Assembly (NCBI GenBank): GCA_959604825.1
Contig: CAUHCN010000001.1
Span: forward strand, 124,001 to 188,000
DNA length: 64,000 nt
DNA from: an uncultured Collinsella sp.
GTDB taxonomy: Bacteria; Actinomycetota; Coriobacteriia; Coriobacteriales; Coriobacteriaceae
Reading direction: 5' to 3'
This document shows, piece after piece, positions 19,474-28,211 of this stretch (its first letter is position 1; each line of letters opens with the position of its first letter). The position numbers and the translations under genes are program-made. Under the pieces are notes generated by a model that was given only the letters and a program-made list of their open reading frames with translations, had not been told where the DNA came from and ran no database searches.

Positions 19474-19544
19474 AAACCAATAGCCATTGTATGCCCAAAA
19501 GGAGGCCGCCGATAACACCCCTTCCGCTTAACGGCACTGCCAAA

Positions 19545-19629
19545 TGATCCCTTGGGGACGGAGGAAAACGGATCACCGGGCCAAACCGACCCCCTCGGTG
19601 ATCCGTTTTCCTCCGTCCCCAAGGGATCA
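19545..19629. repeat. Perfect 34-bp-arm palindrome with GGGGACGGAGG core
   Basis: The arms at 19545-19578 and 19596-19629 are exact inverted copies around a 17-base loop. The inner sequence GGGGACGGAGGAAAA recurs at 38287. It lies between ade and the tyrS terminator and has no T tract of its own. Confidence 0.9.
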
Positions 19630-19631
19630 TC

Positions 19632-19668
19632 TAAAAAGGCCGCAGTCGGGAATCCCGGCTGCGGCCTT
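19632..19668 (-). terminator. Rho-independent terminator after tyrS
   Basis: On the minus strand AAGGCCGCAGCCGGG and CCCGACTGCGGCCTT form a long stem with loop ATT and run into TTTTTAG. Confidence 0.9.
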
Positions 19669-19695
19669 GTTGCACCTGTAAGGTCAACTTGCCCG

Positions 19696-20907
19696 TTAGA
19701 CCAACTTGAAGCCCTTGCGCTTGCCTACGGAGAGGGTATCGCCCAGCTTGAGGGCACTGGGGTCGATGTTGTAGCTCTTGGGAGCCACGGCCTTGCCGTT
19801 GATCTTGACGCCGCCGCCGTCGATGTCGCGACGGGCCTGGCCGGCGCTGGCCGAAAGGCCCAGGTCCTTGAGCAGGCCGGCGAGGTAGATCTGGCCCTCG
19901 TCGTTAACAGTCAGCTCAACATGCTTCTCGGGGAAGTCGGCGAGCTGGCCCTCCTTGAACACGCGGTCGAACTCGGCCTGGGCCTCGTCGCCGGCACCGG
20001 CGCCGTGGTAGGTGTCGCACAGGTCGCGACCCAGAGCGCGCTTGAGCTCATAGGGATCGGCAGAGCCGTCGGCCAGAGCAGCGTCGATCTTGTCGACCTC
20101 GGCCGGGGTGAGCGAGCTCGCCAGGCGGTAGTACTTGCCGATCATCTCGTCGGGGATGGACATGGTCTTGCCGAACATATCCTTGGGCGCGTCGGTCAGG
20201 CCGATGTAGTTACCGTAGGACTTGGACATCTTACGGACGCCATCGGTGCCCTCGAGCAGCGGCATGGTGAGCGCGATCTGCGGCTCCATGCCCATCTTCT
20301 CCATGAGCTCACGGCCGGCGAGCAGGTTGAAAAGCTGGTCGGTACCGCCCATCTCCACGTCAGCCTTAATCATGACCGAATCGTATGCCTGCATCACGGG
20401 ATACAGGAACTCGTGCAGGGCGATCGGCGTCTGGGACTGGTAGCGCTTGGTAAAGTCATCGCGCTCAAGAATGCGGGCGACGGTGAACTTGGAGCACACC
20501 TGCAGCAGACCGGCCAGATCCATCGACAAGATCCAGTCGCCGTTGTGCACGATGGTGGTCTTCTCGGGGTCCAGGATCTTCATGGCCTGGCTCACGTAGG
20601 TCTCGGCGTTAGCCTCGATCTGCTCCTGAGAAAGCTGCGGGCGGGTGGAATTCTTGCCCGAGGGGTCGCCGATCAGTGCGGTACCGTTGCCGATGATGAG
20701 GGTGACGTTGTGGCCCAGGTCCTGGAACTGACGCATCTTGCGCAGCGGCACGGCGTGGCCCAGGTGCAGGTCGGGGCTGGTGGGATCGACGCCGAGCTTG
20801 ATGTTGAGGGGCTCGCCCTTCTCAAGCTTCTTGCGAAGGTCGGCCTCGGGGACGATCTTCGCAGCGCCCGAGGTGATGATACGCATTTGCTCGTCAACAG
20901 ACAGCAT
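19696..20907 (-). CDS. tyrS: Tyrosyl-tRNA synthetase (TyrZ-like clade)
   Basis: This enzyme charges tRNA-Tyr. The product is 403 residues from an ATG at 20907 with AGGAGG upstream; the frame extends to 21003 without a better start. The class I signatures are HLGHAVPLRK and RKMSKSYGN. KMSKS rather than KFGKS places it with the TyrZ-type enzymes, not the E. coli TyrS type. A C-terminal S4-like RNA-binding domain (SAGQARRDIDGGGVKINGK) is present. No T-box is visible in the roughly 95-base leader, which holds only a hairpin GCACCGCCG/CGGCGAGGGTGC. Confidence 0.96.
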   Translation of the reverse strand: MLSVDEQMRIITSGAAKIVPEADLRKKLEKGEPLNIKLGVDPTSPDLHLGHAVPLRKMRQFQDLGHNVTLIIGNGTALIGDPSGKNSTRPQLSQEQIEANAETYVSQAMKILDPEKTTIVHNGDWILSMDLAGLLQVCSKFTVARILERDDFTKRYQSQTPIALHEFLYPVMQAYDSVMIKADVEMGGTDQLFNLLAGRELMEKMGMEPQIALTMPLLEGTDGVRKMSKSYGNYIGLTDAPKDMFGKTMSIPDEMIGKYYRLASSLTPAEVDKIDAALADGSADPYELKRALGRDLCDTYHGAGAGDEAQAEFDRVFKEGQLADFPEKHVELTVNDEGQIYLAGLLKDLGLSASAGQARRDIDGGGVKINGKAVAPKSYNIDPSALKLGDTLSVGKRKGFKLV

Positions 20908-21003
20908 TGGGTATCCTCCTTTTGCTATAGCACCCTCGCCGAAAACGGCGGTGCTGGAAGTCCATAAACTCTCATATGATAACAAACTGACGCGACGCAG
21001 CAC

Positions 21004-22962
21004 CTACGACAGGAAAATCCTCGTCCTGCCGCATGCGTCGATGGCAACTGGCAGACGTGTACCGTCACGCTCGACCAGATAGCGCACCTGCCGACGACGC
21101 AAGCAGTCGCGGCAACGGACCTGTCCCGTCGCATCGGTGGCACAGACGCCCTCGGCGGTCAGCAGGCAGTGCTCGCACACCATAAGCTCGGGACGGGCGG
21201 CGTCGACCGGACCCAAGACGCCGGGTTCAGCGGCCAGTTCGGCAATACGCTCCGCATCATTGCCGAGCAACTCGGCCGGCAAGTACACCCGCCCCGCACC
21301 GAGTCCGCGCAGCCAGGTAAGCGTGGCCCGATTCGCGCAGAACACCGGCGCCGCCACGTCAAACGTCACGCCCAGCTCGCGAGCGATCACCACCTGTCCC
21401 AGGCTGCGGCAGACGACACGCCTGGCACGCTGCATCAGTGAGCGGGTCCAGTCAGCGTCACCCGTGCGGCACACTTCGTCAAGCACCACAACGGCGTCGG
21501 ACAAATCGAGTTCTCCGCGCGGGTCGGCATCCATCAGCTGCCAAGCAAAAACCATGCGAGCGGGAACCGCGCACTCCACCAACTCCGTCGACGCACCGCC
21601 ATCCACCGCAACGCCCTCAAAGGGCAGCACCTCAACGGCACGCGCAACGGGCGCAATCGCATCCGCCTCGGCCCGCATGCGCTCCAACACCGCCGCCGTC
21701 TGATCCAACACGCCGGCGCTGCGAATCAGGTATACCTCGCAGCCCGCGTCCACCTTACGCTTGCAATGCACGACGACGCGCTTCCCCGCTGCGGCATCCA
21801 CCGGGCAGGGCACCTGCGGCCAGCGCTTGGGCACATCGGGACGCGCGTCGACACCCGGATAGAACCGAATCTCGAGCGTGTCACCCGCCGCCACGGCGGC
21901 GTCGAGCTCAACGGTCACCTCTTCGTGGCCCACAGCGACCAAACGCCCCACGCGCACGCCCTGGTTAATTGCGCGCTCAAAGCTCATCAGCTCGGCACCC
22001 GAACGCCCTCGCAGGTACGTATCGGTAAACCCACGGTTAAACGACCTCCCCAGCTCGCGTTCAAGCTCTTCCACGGCGTCGGGGTCCCACGCGCCGTCGC
22101 GCAGCATATCGAGTGCCCGGCGCCACACCCGCACCACGTTGAATACGTAATCGGGGTTCTTCATGCGCCCCTCGATCTTGAGCGACGCCACGCCGGCATC
22201 TACAAGCTCGGGCAGATGTGCAATACCCAGATAGTCGCGCGGGCACAGCAGGCGATCTCCCTCGACGGCGACAACGCTCTGTCCCGCCTCGTCCACCAGG
22301 TCGTACGCCAGACGGCACGGCTGCGTGCAGTCGCCGCGCATCGCCGAGCGCCCACGCCGCAGGGCCGAAAACTCGCACGCCCCCGAATAGCCGATGCAAA
22401 TCGCACCGTGGCAGAATACCTCGATGGGCACGCCCGTGGCACATAGCGCCGCAATCTCGTCGACCGCCAGCTCGCGTGCCGTCGTCACGCGCTCGACTCC
22501 CAGCTCATCGGCGGCAAGCCGCACGGCGCCTTCGCTATGAACGCCCGCCTGCGTGGACAGGTGAATCTCGACCCCGGGAATCGCCGCGCGCAGCGCGCAG
22601 GCCAACCCGGCATCGGCGACAATCAGAGCATCGGCGCCCAGCTCCAGTGCATGAGCTCCCAACGCCACCGCGTCGGACAACTCATCGTCAAACACGAACA
22701 CGTTGAGCGTTACGTACACACGCACGCCATGAGCATGCGCCACGGCACAACCGCGCGCAAACTCGTCATCCGTAAAGCCATGAGCGCTCACACGGGCGTT
22801 AAAGCCGCCCAACCCCGCATAGATGGCATCGGCGCCCGCGGCGATGGCCGCAAGCATCTGGTCGAGCCCGCCCGCCGGCGCCAGCAGCTCGGGCAGCGCC
22901 GCACCGGCAGCATCCAATCCAGTCTTGTGTTGTCCGCTCGGCCCCATCGTCCGAATCGCCAT
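21004..22962 (-). CDS. U32 family peptidase/hydroxylase-like protein
   Basis: The product is 652 residues. PELLAPAGGLDQMLAAIAAG and YAGLGGFNAR start the U32 domain; CHGAICIGYSGACEFSALR and MRGDCTQPCR are the conserved cysteine-containing signatures; SLKIEGRMKNPDYV follows. The length and a C-terminal domain of the DUF3656 type resemble E. coli RlhA, which hydroxylates a 23S rRNA cytidine, rather than the collagenase-like short forms. The far C-terminus adds CEHCLL and CRDCLRRR, a possible zinc ribbon. The ATG at 22962 follows AAGGAG. Divergent from the PBP gene. rRNA modification is an inference from family knowledge. Confidence 0.85.
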   Translation of the reverse strand: MAIRTMGPSGQHKTGLDAAGAALPELLAPAGGLDQMLAAIAAGADAIYAGLGGFNARVSAHGFTDDEFARGCAVAHAHGVRVYVTLNVFVFDDELSDAVALGAHALELGADALIVADAGLACALRAAIPGVEIHLSTQAGVHSEGAVRLAADELGVERVTTARELAVDEIAALCATGVPIEVFCHGAICIGYSGACEFSALRRGRSAMRGDCTQPCRLAYDLVDEAGQSVVAVEGDRLLCPRDYLGIAHLPELVDAGVASLKIEGRMKNPDYVFNVVRVWRRALDMLRDGAWDPDAVEELERELGRSFNRGFTDTYLRGRSGAELMSFERAINQGVRVGRLVAVGHEEVTVELDAAVAAGDTLEIRFYPGVDARPDVPKRWPQVPCPVDAAAGKRVVVHCKRKVDAGCEVYLIRSAGVLDQTAAVLERMRAEADAIAPVARAVEVLPFEGVAVDGGASTELVECAVPARMVFAWQLMDADPRGELDLSDAVVVLDEVCRTGDADWTRSLMQRARRVVCRSLGQVVIARELGVTFDVAAPVFCANRATLTWLRGLGAGRVYLPAELLGNDAERIAELAAEPGVLGPVDAARPELMVCEHCLLTAEGVCATDATGQVRCRDCLRRRQVRYLVERDGTRLPVAIDACGRTRIFLS

Positions 22963-23124
22963 CGACAAACTCCTTACCAAGGTATGCATTCACTCTGAAA
23001 AATGCCGTCTTCCAGCATACACGAGGCCTCGCGCGCCCCGTTTGGTTTATCGTGTAATAACTTATGTCCATCCTGCCCCGACGGCACATCCGCCGTCCGG
23101 CACGACATACCTGGAGGTCAATAT

Positions 23125-25335
23125 ATGGGTCCTCGCCAACGACAGGGACGCAGCCGTTCAAAGACGCATGCCCTGCCCATAATCCTGCTCTCGTTTTTGG
23201 GCTTTTTGCTTATCGCGGGCGTGGCATTTGGCATCGGCATGGTCGGCAACGTCAACCGCTGGCTGTCCGATCTGCCCGACTACACCGACGCCAACGCGTA
23301 TCTGGTGAGCGAGCCCACCGAGATCGTCGACTGCAACGGCAACAAGATCGCGAGCTTCTACACGCAAAACCGCAAGTCCATCACCAAGGACGAGGTCTCC
23401 CCCTACGTGCTGCAGGGCACCGTTGACGTCGAGGACGAGCGCTTCTACGAGCACGGCGGTATCGACCTGTGGGGTATCGCGCGTGCTGCGGTGGCAACCC
23501 TCGGCGGCGGGCACGAAGGCGCCTCGACTATCACCCAGCAGCTGGTGCGCAACACCATCCTGCAGGAGGAGCAGTTCGACTCGACCATCGAGCGTAAGGT
23601 GCGCGAGGCCTACATCGCCATCAAGATGGAGGACATGTACTCCAAAGACGAGATCCTCATGATGTACCTCAACACCATCTATTACGGCCACGGCGCCTAC
23701 GGCATCGAGGCCGCAGCCGAGACCTACCTGTCCAAGAGCGCCGCCGACCTCACCCTGAGCGAAGCCGCGCTGCTCATCGGCCTTCCCAACTCGCCTTCGC
23801 AGTACGACCCCACGGTCAATCCCGACCTGGCGCTGTCTCGCCGCAACAAGGTCCTCGACAACATGCTGCGCCTGGGCCACATCACCCAGGAGGAGCACGA
23901 TGCCGCACAGGCCGAGCCCATCACCCTCAACGTGACCGAGATTTCGGGCAGCGGCGTCGACGTATACTCACAGCCCTACTTTGTCGCCTATGTTAAGCAG
24001 CTGCTGGAGCAGGAGTTCTCGACCGACGTGCTATTTAAGGGCGGCCTGACCGTCAAGACCACCATCGACCCCACGATGCAGCAGGTGGCAGAGAATGCCG
24101 TCCGCGAGCAGCTCGACACGCTTTCACTCGACGGCCTGGACATGGGCATGGTCGTCGTCGACCCCAAGACCGGCTACATCAAGTGCATGGTGGGCGGCTA
24201 CGACTACAACGCCGACGAGAACCACGTAAACCATGCCACGGCCAAGCGTCCCGTCGGCTCCACCTTCAAGGCCTTTACACTGGCAACTGCCATCCAAAAC
24301 GGCATGAACCCCAACGTCACCCTCAACTGCAACTCGCCGCTCAAGGCCAAGGGCACCACGACCGAGGTCCAAAACTACGCCAACCATAGCTATGGCAACA
24401 TCACGCTTAAGCAGGCGACGGCATACTCCTCCAACACCGGCTACATCCAGGTGGCGGAAGCCGTCGGCAACAGCAAGATCATCTCGCTCGTCAAAAAGCT
24501 CGGCATCGATCCCGCCAAGGACAACATCGAGGACGTTCCCGTCATGACGCTCGGCACCGGCTCGATCTCGCCGCTCGAGATGGCCGCCGCCTACGCGACG
24601 TTTGCCAACGGCGGCTACTATCGCCAGCCGATCGCCATCACCGAGATTGACTCTCGTACCGGTTCGGTGCTGTACCAGCACACCGACAATCCCTCACAGG
24701 TACTTACCGAGGGCGAGGCCGCCGCGGTCACCGATGTTCTGTCCGGCGTCATGAAGGGCGGCGGTACGGGTGCTGCCGGCGCCCTGAGCGTCAACCAGCC
24801 CTATGCCGGCAAGACGGGCACCACCGACAACACCACCAACCTGTGGTTCTGCGGCTATACCCCGCAGCTGGCGTGCGCCCTGTGGACCGGCTATTCCGCG
24901 GGCGAGATTCCCATCCAAAAATACGGCACAGACCTGCTGGGCGACAGCACCAACCTGCCTGTCTTTAAGCGGTTTATGAACACCGTTCTGACCGGTACCG
25001 AGCGCGAGGAGTTTGCGACCGGAACGGCGCCCACCTACAAGAACAACAGCGTCTGGAAGTTCTACGGCACCAACAACGCCAAGAAGACGGAGAACGACGA
25101 CAAGGACGAGAACGAGGACGAAGAGGAAACTACCACAACGACTACCACGACGACCACGACCACCGAGACCACGGGTGGCGACACCACCGGCGGCACCGGT
25201 ACGACCGGTGGCTCGACGGGCGGCTCAACTGGTGGTTCGACCGGCGGCGATGGCGGCACGCCTACGCCTACGCCTACGCCTACGCCTACGCCCACTCCCG
25301 ACCCCTCGCCCACGCCTGACGATACGGTCGGCTAG
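23125..25335 (+). CDS. Class A penicillin-binding protein with Thr-rich and PT-repeat tail
   Basis: The bifunctional peptidoglycan polymerase has one N-terminal membrane helix (residues about 18-40), a GT51 glycosyltransferase domain with the catalytic Glu in VEDERFYEHGG near residue 103, and a transpeptidase domain with Ser379 in GSTFK, SSN at 435-437 and Lys563 in GKTGTT. The last 80 residues are low complexity: an acidic stretch, 12 Thr in a row, four TGGS-type units and a (TP)n run. The start ATG follows GGAGG; the frame is open from 23002, but no site is there. The tail probably lies in the cell wall. A strong terminator follows. Confidence 0.95.
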   Translation: MGPRQRQGRSRSKTHALPIILLSFLGFLLIAGVAFGIGMVGNVNRWLSDLPDYTDANAYLVSEPTEIVDCNGNKIASFYTQNRKSITKDEVSPYVLQGTVDVEDERFYEHGGIDLWGIARAAVATLGGGHEGASTITQQLVRNTILQEEQFDSTIERKVREAYIAIKMEDMYSKDEILMMYLNTIYYGHGAYGIEAAAETYLSKSAADLTLSEAALLIGLPNSPSQYDPTVNPDLALSRRNKVLDNMLRLGHITQEEHDAAQAEPITLNVTEISGSGVDVYSQPYFVAYVKQLLEQEFSTDVLFKGGLTVKTTIDPTMQQVAENAVREQLDTLSLDGLDMGMVVVDPKTGYIKCMVGGYDYNADENHVNHATAKRPVGSTFKAFTLATAIQNGMNPNVTLNCNSPLKAKGTTTEVQNYANHSYGNITLKQATAYSSNTGYIQVAEAVGNSKIISLVKKLGIDPAKDNIEDVPVMTLGTGSISPLEMAAAYATFANGGYYRQPIAITEIDSRTGSVLYQHTDNPSQVLTEGEAAAVTDVLSGVMKGGGTGAAGALSVNQPYAGKTGTTDNTTNLWFCGYTPQLACALWTGYSAGEIPIQKYGTDLLGDSTNLPVFKRFMNTVLTGTEREEFATGTAPTYKNNSVWKFYGTNNAKKTENDDKDENEDEEETTTTTTTTTTTTETTGGDTTGGTGTTGGSTGGSTGGSTGGDGGTPTPTPTPTPTPTPDPSPTPDDTVG
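25259..25296 (+). repeat. CCTACG hexamer tandem repeat in PBP tail
   Basis: Five exact CCTACG units (25261-25290) plus degenerate flanks encode Thr-Pro repeats. Changes in copy number would stay in frame because the unit is six bases. Confidence 0.85.
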
Positions 25336-25357
25336 AAATCATCCGGCCATAAGCAAC

Positions 25358-25402
25358 AAGGCCCCCGAGCAGCTTATTAAACTGCTCGGGGGCCTTTTAG
25401 TT
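25358..25402 (+). terminator. Rho-independent terminator after the PBP gene
   Basis: AAGGCCCCCGAGCAG and CTGCTCGGGGGCCTT form a 15-bp stem followed by TTAGTTT. Confidence 0.9.
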
Positions 25403-25436
25403 TAAAGCGACCTGGTGGGCGGTCTTTATACCGGCA

Positions 25437-25474
25437 AACAAAAAAGGGGGTACCGACCAACGTCGATACCCCTT
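25437..25474 (-). terminator. Rho-independent terminator after argR
   Basis: On the minus strand GGGGTATCGAC pairs with GTCGGTACCCC and is followed by TTTTTTG. Confidence 0.85.
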
Positions 25475-25522
25475 ACAAGCCACTATGTCACGCACACAGT
25501 GCCGAGCGCACGACCCGCACGC

Positions 25523-25960
25523 CTACTTGCGAGAATTGCTCAGCTTATTGATCAGCGCCTCAAGACGCTCGCCGTCCTCGGCCGTCTGGGCAATAACCAA
25601 AATCGTATCGTTGCCGGCAAGCGAGCCAAGCACATCGGGCAGCTCTGCCGCATCAACGGCGGCGGCGATGCCGGAAGCCGTGCCAGGCTGAGCCTTGATC
25701 ATAACCAGATTATCGGTGCGCAGAACGCCCGTTACGAGCTCGGAAACCATACGCTGCAGGTGCAGGTCCTCTGCCAGAACATAGATGCCCTCAGGGAGCT
25801 TACGCAGCCCCATATCGGCAATATCGCGAGAGACAGTCGCCTGCGTGCAATCAAAGCCCATAGCGCGGAGCTCATCGACCAGCACGCGCTGCGTGCGGAC
25901 GTCCTTATTGCGCACAATATCTCTAATGGCATCCTGGCGCCCATTGCGTTTTTTAGCCAT
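25523..25960 (-). CDS. argR: Arginine repressor
   Basis: A 145-residue ArgR/AhrC regulator: a winged HTH (VDELRAMGFDCTQATVSRDI) and a C-terminal oligomerisation and arginine-binding domain with GTASGIAAAVDAAELPDVLG and GNDTILVIA. The ATG at 25960 follows AGAGGG; 11 further residues are open upstream without a site. ArgR usually represses arginine synthesis genes and may activate catabolism, but none of its usual targets is adjacent. A palindrome at 25994-26008 in its own leader may be an autoregulatory site. Confidence 0.93.
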   Translation of the reverse strand: MAKKRNGRQDAIRDIVRNKDVRTQRVLVDELRAMGFDCTQATVSRDIADMGLRKLPEGIYVLAEDLHLQRMVSELVTGVLRTDNLVMIKAQPGTASGIAAAVDAAELPDVLGSLAGNDTILVIAQTAEDGERLEALINKLSNSRK

Positions 25961-25993
25961 ACAAACCCTCTCTCCAAAAGATGGCGGAGACAA

Positions 25994-26008
25994 TCAATCA
26001 GTGATTGA
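25994..26008. promoter_or_regulatory. Palindrome in the argR leader
   Basis: TCAATCA-G-TGATTGA is a perfect seven-base inverted repeat, 34 bases upstream of the argR start. It only partly resembles an ARG box. A second inverted repeat, CGAAACAA/TTGTTTCG, spans 26054-26081. Confidence 0.4.
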
Positions 26009-26092
26009 ATAGTTTAACGCTATTTGAAGGCTTTTGTGTATAAGAACGCATTTCGAAACAATTCTATGCAAATTTGTTTCGAGATGAGCCGT

Positions 26093-27142
26093 TTAGGCGG
26101 TTTTTGCGCCCGTCCGGTTAAGAAAAGCCGCCAGATGCGTACACATCACGCAGCGCGCGGGCTTGGCGCTGGCGATCGGCCCAAACAACAGACCGAGTCC
26201 CCGATGGTTGTCCTTGAGCGCGGCGACCATCTGACGGGTTCGAGGCGCCTCGAGCATATCACGCATGCGGGCGGAACGCTCGATTGACGACACTCCATGC
26301 GGGCTCAGACACAAATTCTCGATGCAGGCGACCAGTCCGGCAAAGTAGAACTTTTGGCTTGCCAGCTTGAGCCGACCACCGCTATCTGCTTCCGAGAGTG
26401 AGTCCGCAAGCTCGTCGAGCGCTCGAGTGTCATCGGATATCCTGGCATACATGGTGGGATCAAAGGCATCTGTAAGCTTAGGTGCCACCGCGTGGAAACA
26501 AGCGTCGCCGCAGCCGGACACGAATCGTGCCTGCGAGAGCGCATAAGCCATAAACTCAACCGTACGGTACGCCTTGCCGCGCGACAGGCATGCCTCAAAC
26601 AGCGGACGGCTATACATCACGCCAGAGGTCTGAGCGACTAGGCCGCCTAAAATCAACTGGGGCAGCCCAGTCACCATAGAAGACTCGTCTTCTATGGCAA
26701 TAGAGGCAGCATCCAAGACACGCGAATGGCGCTCTCGATGTGCATCATAGCGGTCGAGCGACACCGTGGGGAACACTATGTCTGCCGCAGTATCGCACGC
26801 GATATCGACCATCTTGGAAAGGGACTGCGGAGCAAACCACTCATCGGCGTTCATAGCGATGATTTGAGAGCCGCGCGAGGCATCAAAACCGGCACGAAGA
26901 CAAGCGCTGTGCTTCGCGTCCTCGACGTCAATCAAATCAATATGGATGTCCCTGTCGGCAGCAACTTGAAGCGAATGGCGCACATCGGGCGCAGTATCGC
27001 GACAGACAACGACAATCTGCAAATCGTAGAGGTCTTGGTTCTGGATACTCTCGAGCGCACGCATCGCATAGCTGGGCGAACCTTCTACCACAAGGATCAC
27101 CGAAAGTCGCGGATGCGAGCCACGTCGAACCAAGTTTTCCAT
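26093..27142 (-). CDS. Glycosyltransferase family 2-like protein
   Basis: A 349-residue GT-A protein: HPRLSVILVVEGSPSYAMRA is the nucleotide-binding start of GT2 enzymes, and QIIAMNADEWFAPQSL stands where the metal-binding DxD normally lies (here N-A-D-E). No membrane helices. The start is uncertain: the ATG at 27142 has GAGAGG directly touching it, and a TTG four codons on (27130) has better spacing. It could glycosylate a surface polymer or be a degenerate member; the altered DxD lowers confidence in activity. It is not clearly in an operon. Confidence 0.75.
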   Translation of the reverse strand: MENLVRRGSHPRLSVILVVEGSPSYAMRALESIQNQDLYDLQIVVVCRDTAPDVRHSLQVAADRDIHIDLIDVEDAKHSACLRAGFDASRGSQIIAMNADEWFAPQSLSKMVDIACDTAADIVFPTVSLDRYDAHRERHSRVLDAASIAIEDESSMVTGLPQLILGGLVAQTSGVMYSRPLFEACLSRGKAYRTVEFMAYALSQARFVSGCGDACFHAVAPKLTDAFDPTMYARISDDTRALDELADSLSEADSGGRLKLASQKFYFAGLVACIENLCLSPHGVSSIERSARMRDMLEAPRTRQMVAALKDNHRGLGLLFGPIASAKPARCVMCTHLAAFLNRTGAKTA

Positions 27143-27213
27143 CCTCTCGATAGCACCAAATCAAACTGTCGTTCATGGTACACCCGAGCTATAAAAGCAA
27201 CGAGCCGCCTAAC

Positions 27214-27242
27214 ATGTTGCACGCCAAGAACAGATGTTGCAC
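27214..27242 (-). promoter_or_regulatory. Two GTGCAACAT repeats upstream of the glycosyltransferase
   Basis: On the minus strand GTGCAACAT occurs twice with a 20-base period, about two helical turns, some 70-100 bases before the gene. These may be tandem binding sites. Confidence 0.4.
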
Positions 27243-27294
27243 ACGCGCAGCTCACACATAGTATGTGCAAGGCACAGACGCGTCGAGCCCTCCC

Positions 27295-28119
27295 CTAGTC
27301 GAGAACGACAAGCTCGTCGGGGCCGTAATCCACTGCCATAAACGTAAGGCCGCAGGCAGGCGCCGTGGGACCCGCAGCGGTTCGGTCACGGGCGTCAATA
27401 ACCTCGCGCATCCACTGAGGATCGCGACGATGCATGCCAATCTCCACGAGCGTTCCTACAATGGTACGCACCATCGAGTGCAAAAACGCATTGCCCTCGA
27501 TAGTGAAGATCAGGATATCCTCGCCAAAAGCGACCTCGTGACCAAACTCCGCACGCATCACGCAGCGGTGCGTGGGCTTGCCCACAGCAGAGGCAACCTT
27601 GCAAAAGCTCTTAAAGTCCTGCTCGCCCAAAAGCGCAGGGCAGGCGACCGCCATCGCATCGACGTCGAGGGGATAGCGATGCCACCACACCGCACCGCGC
27701 GAGAGCACGGGGCGCGCATCGCGATCGGCAATACGGTACGTATACGTACGGGACCGCGCGTCAAAGCGGGCAGAAAAGCCCCTACGGGCCTTGTAGACCT
27801 CGTTTATGGCGATATCTTTGGGCAGGAGGGCATCCATAGCCCTCAGCCACCTACGGCGCGTCAGAGCAAGCTCAGCGTCCGTTACAGGCACGCTAATGTA
27901 CTGGGCCACCGCATGCACGCCGGCATCGGTACGACCCGCACACGTCAGATCGATCGGGCGGCGCAGCAGCGTCTCGATAGCGCGGCGTAACTCGCCCGCA
28001 ACGGTCGTCTGGCCCGGCTGCTCGGCAAATCCGCTATAGGACGAGCCATCATAGGCAACACGGAATACAAGCGTGGCATCGAGCTCAGGAATCGAATTGA
28101 AATCAGACGGCGCGGTCAT
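27295..28119 (-). CDS. truA: tRNA pseudouridine synthase A
   Basis: TruA makes pseudouridine at tRNA positions 38-40. The 274-residue product has the catalytic Asp motif CAGRTDAGVHA, FRVAYDGSSYSGFAEQPGQ at the N-terminus and FLHSMVRTIVGTLVEIG at the C-terminus. The ATG at 28119 follows GGGAG. It comes after rplQ in the same direction, the usual position in many bacteria, but a strong terminator lies between them. Confidence 0.95.
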   Translation of the reverse strand: MTAPSDFNSIPELDATLVFRVAYDGSSYSGFAEQPGQTTVAGELRRAIETLLRRPIDLTCAGRTDAGVHAVAQYISVPVTDAELALTRRRWLRAMDALLPKDIAINEVYKARRGFSARFDARSRTYTYRIADRDARPVLSRGAVWWHRYPLDVDAMAVACPALLGEQDFKSFCKVASAVGKPTHRCVMRAEFGHEVAFGEDILIFTIEGNAFLHSMVRTIVGTLVEIGMHRRDPQWMREVIDARDRTAAGPTAPACGLTFMAVDYGPDELVVLD

Positions 28120-28153
28120 GGGCGCTCCCAACAAACAATCAACGGTATCGCGA

Positions 28154-28186
28154 CAAAAAAAGAGGGGTACGCGAACGTACCCCTCG
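28154..28186 (-). terminator. Rho-independent terminator after rplQ
   Basis: On the minus strand CGAGGGGTACG and CGTACCCCTC pair around TTCG and run into TTTTTTT. It ends the long ribosomal operon. Confidence 0.92.
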
Positions 28187-28211
28187 AATATAGCCTATCC
28201 AGACGGATTGT

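Noticed and set aside
17750..19483. Long open frame antisense to adenine deaminase
   Set aside because: Shadow of ade on the other strand; no ribosome site and composition biased to His, Gly, Arg and Val.
19418..19545. Purine riboswitch before ade
   Set aside because: No match to the conserved loop sequences of the purine aptamer; only a terminator-like hairpin is present.
19418..19630. N-terminal extension of adenine deaminase
   Set aside because: The extra 71 codons run through a hairpin and a palindromic repeat, have no ribosome site and do not resemble Ade proteins; the ATG at 19417 has AAAGGAG.
20908..21003. T-box riboswitch before tyrS
   Set aside because: The leader is under 100 bases with one hairpin and no T-box or specifier-loop sequence.
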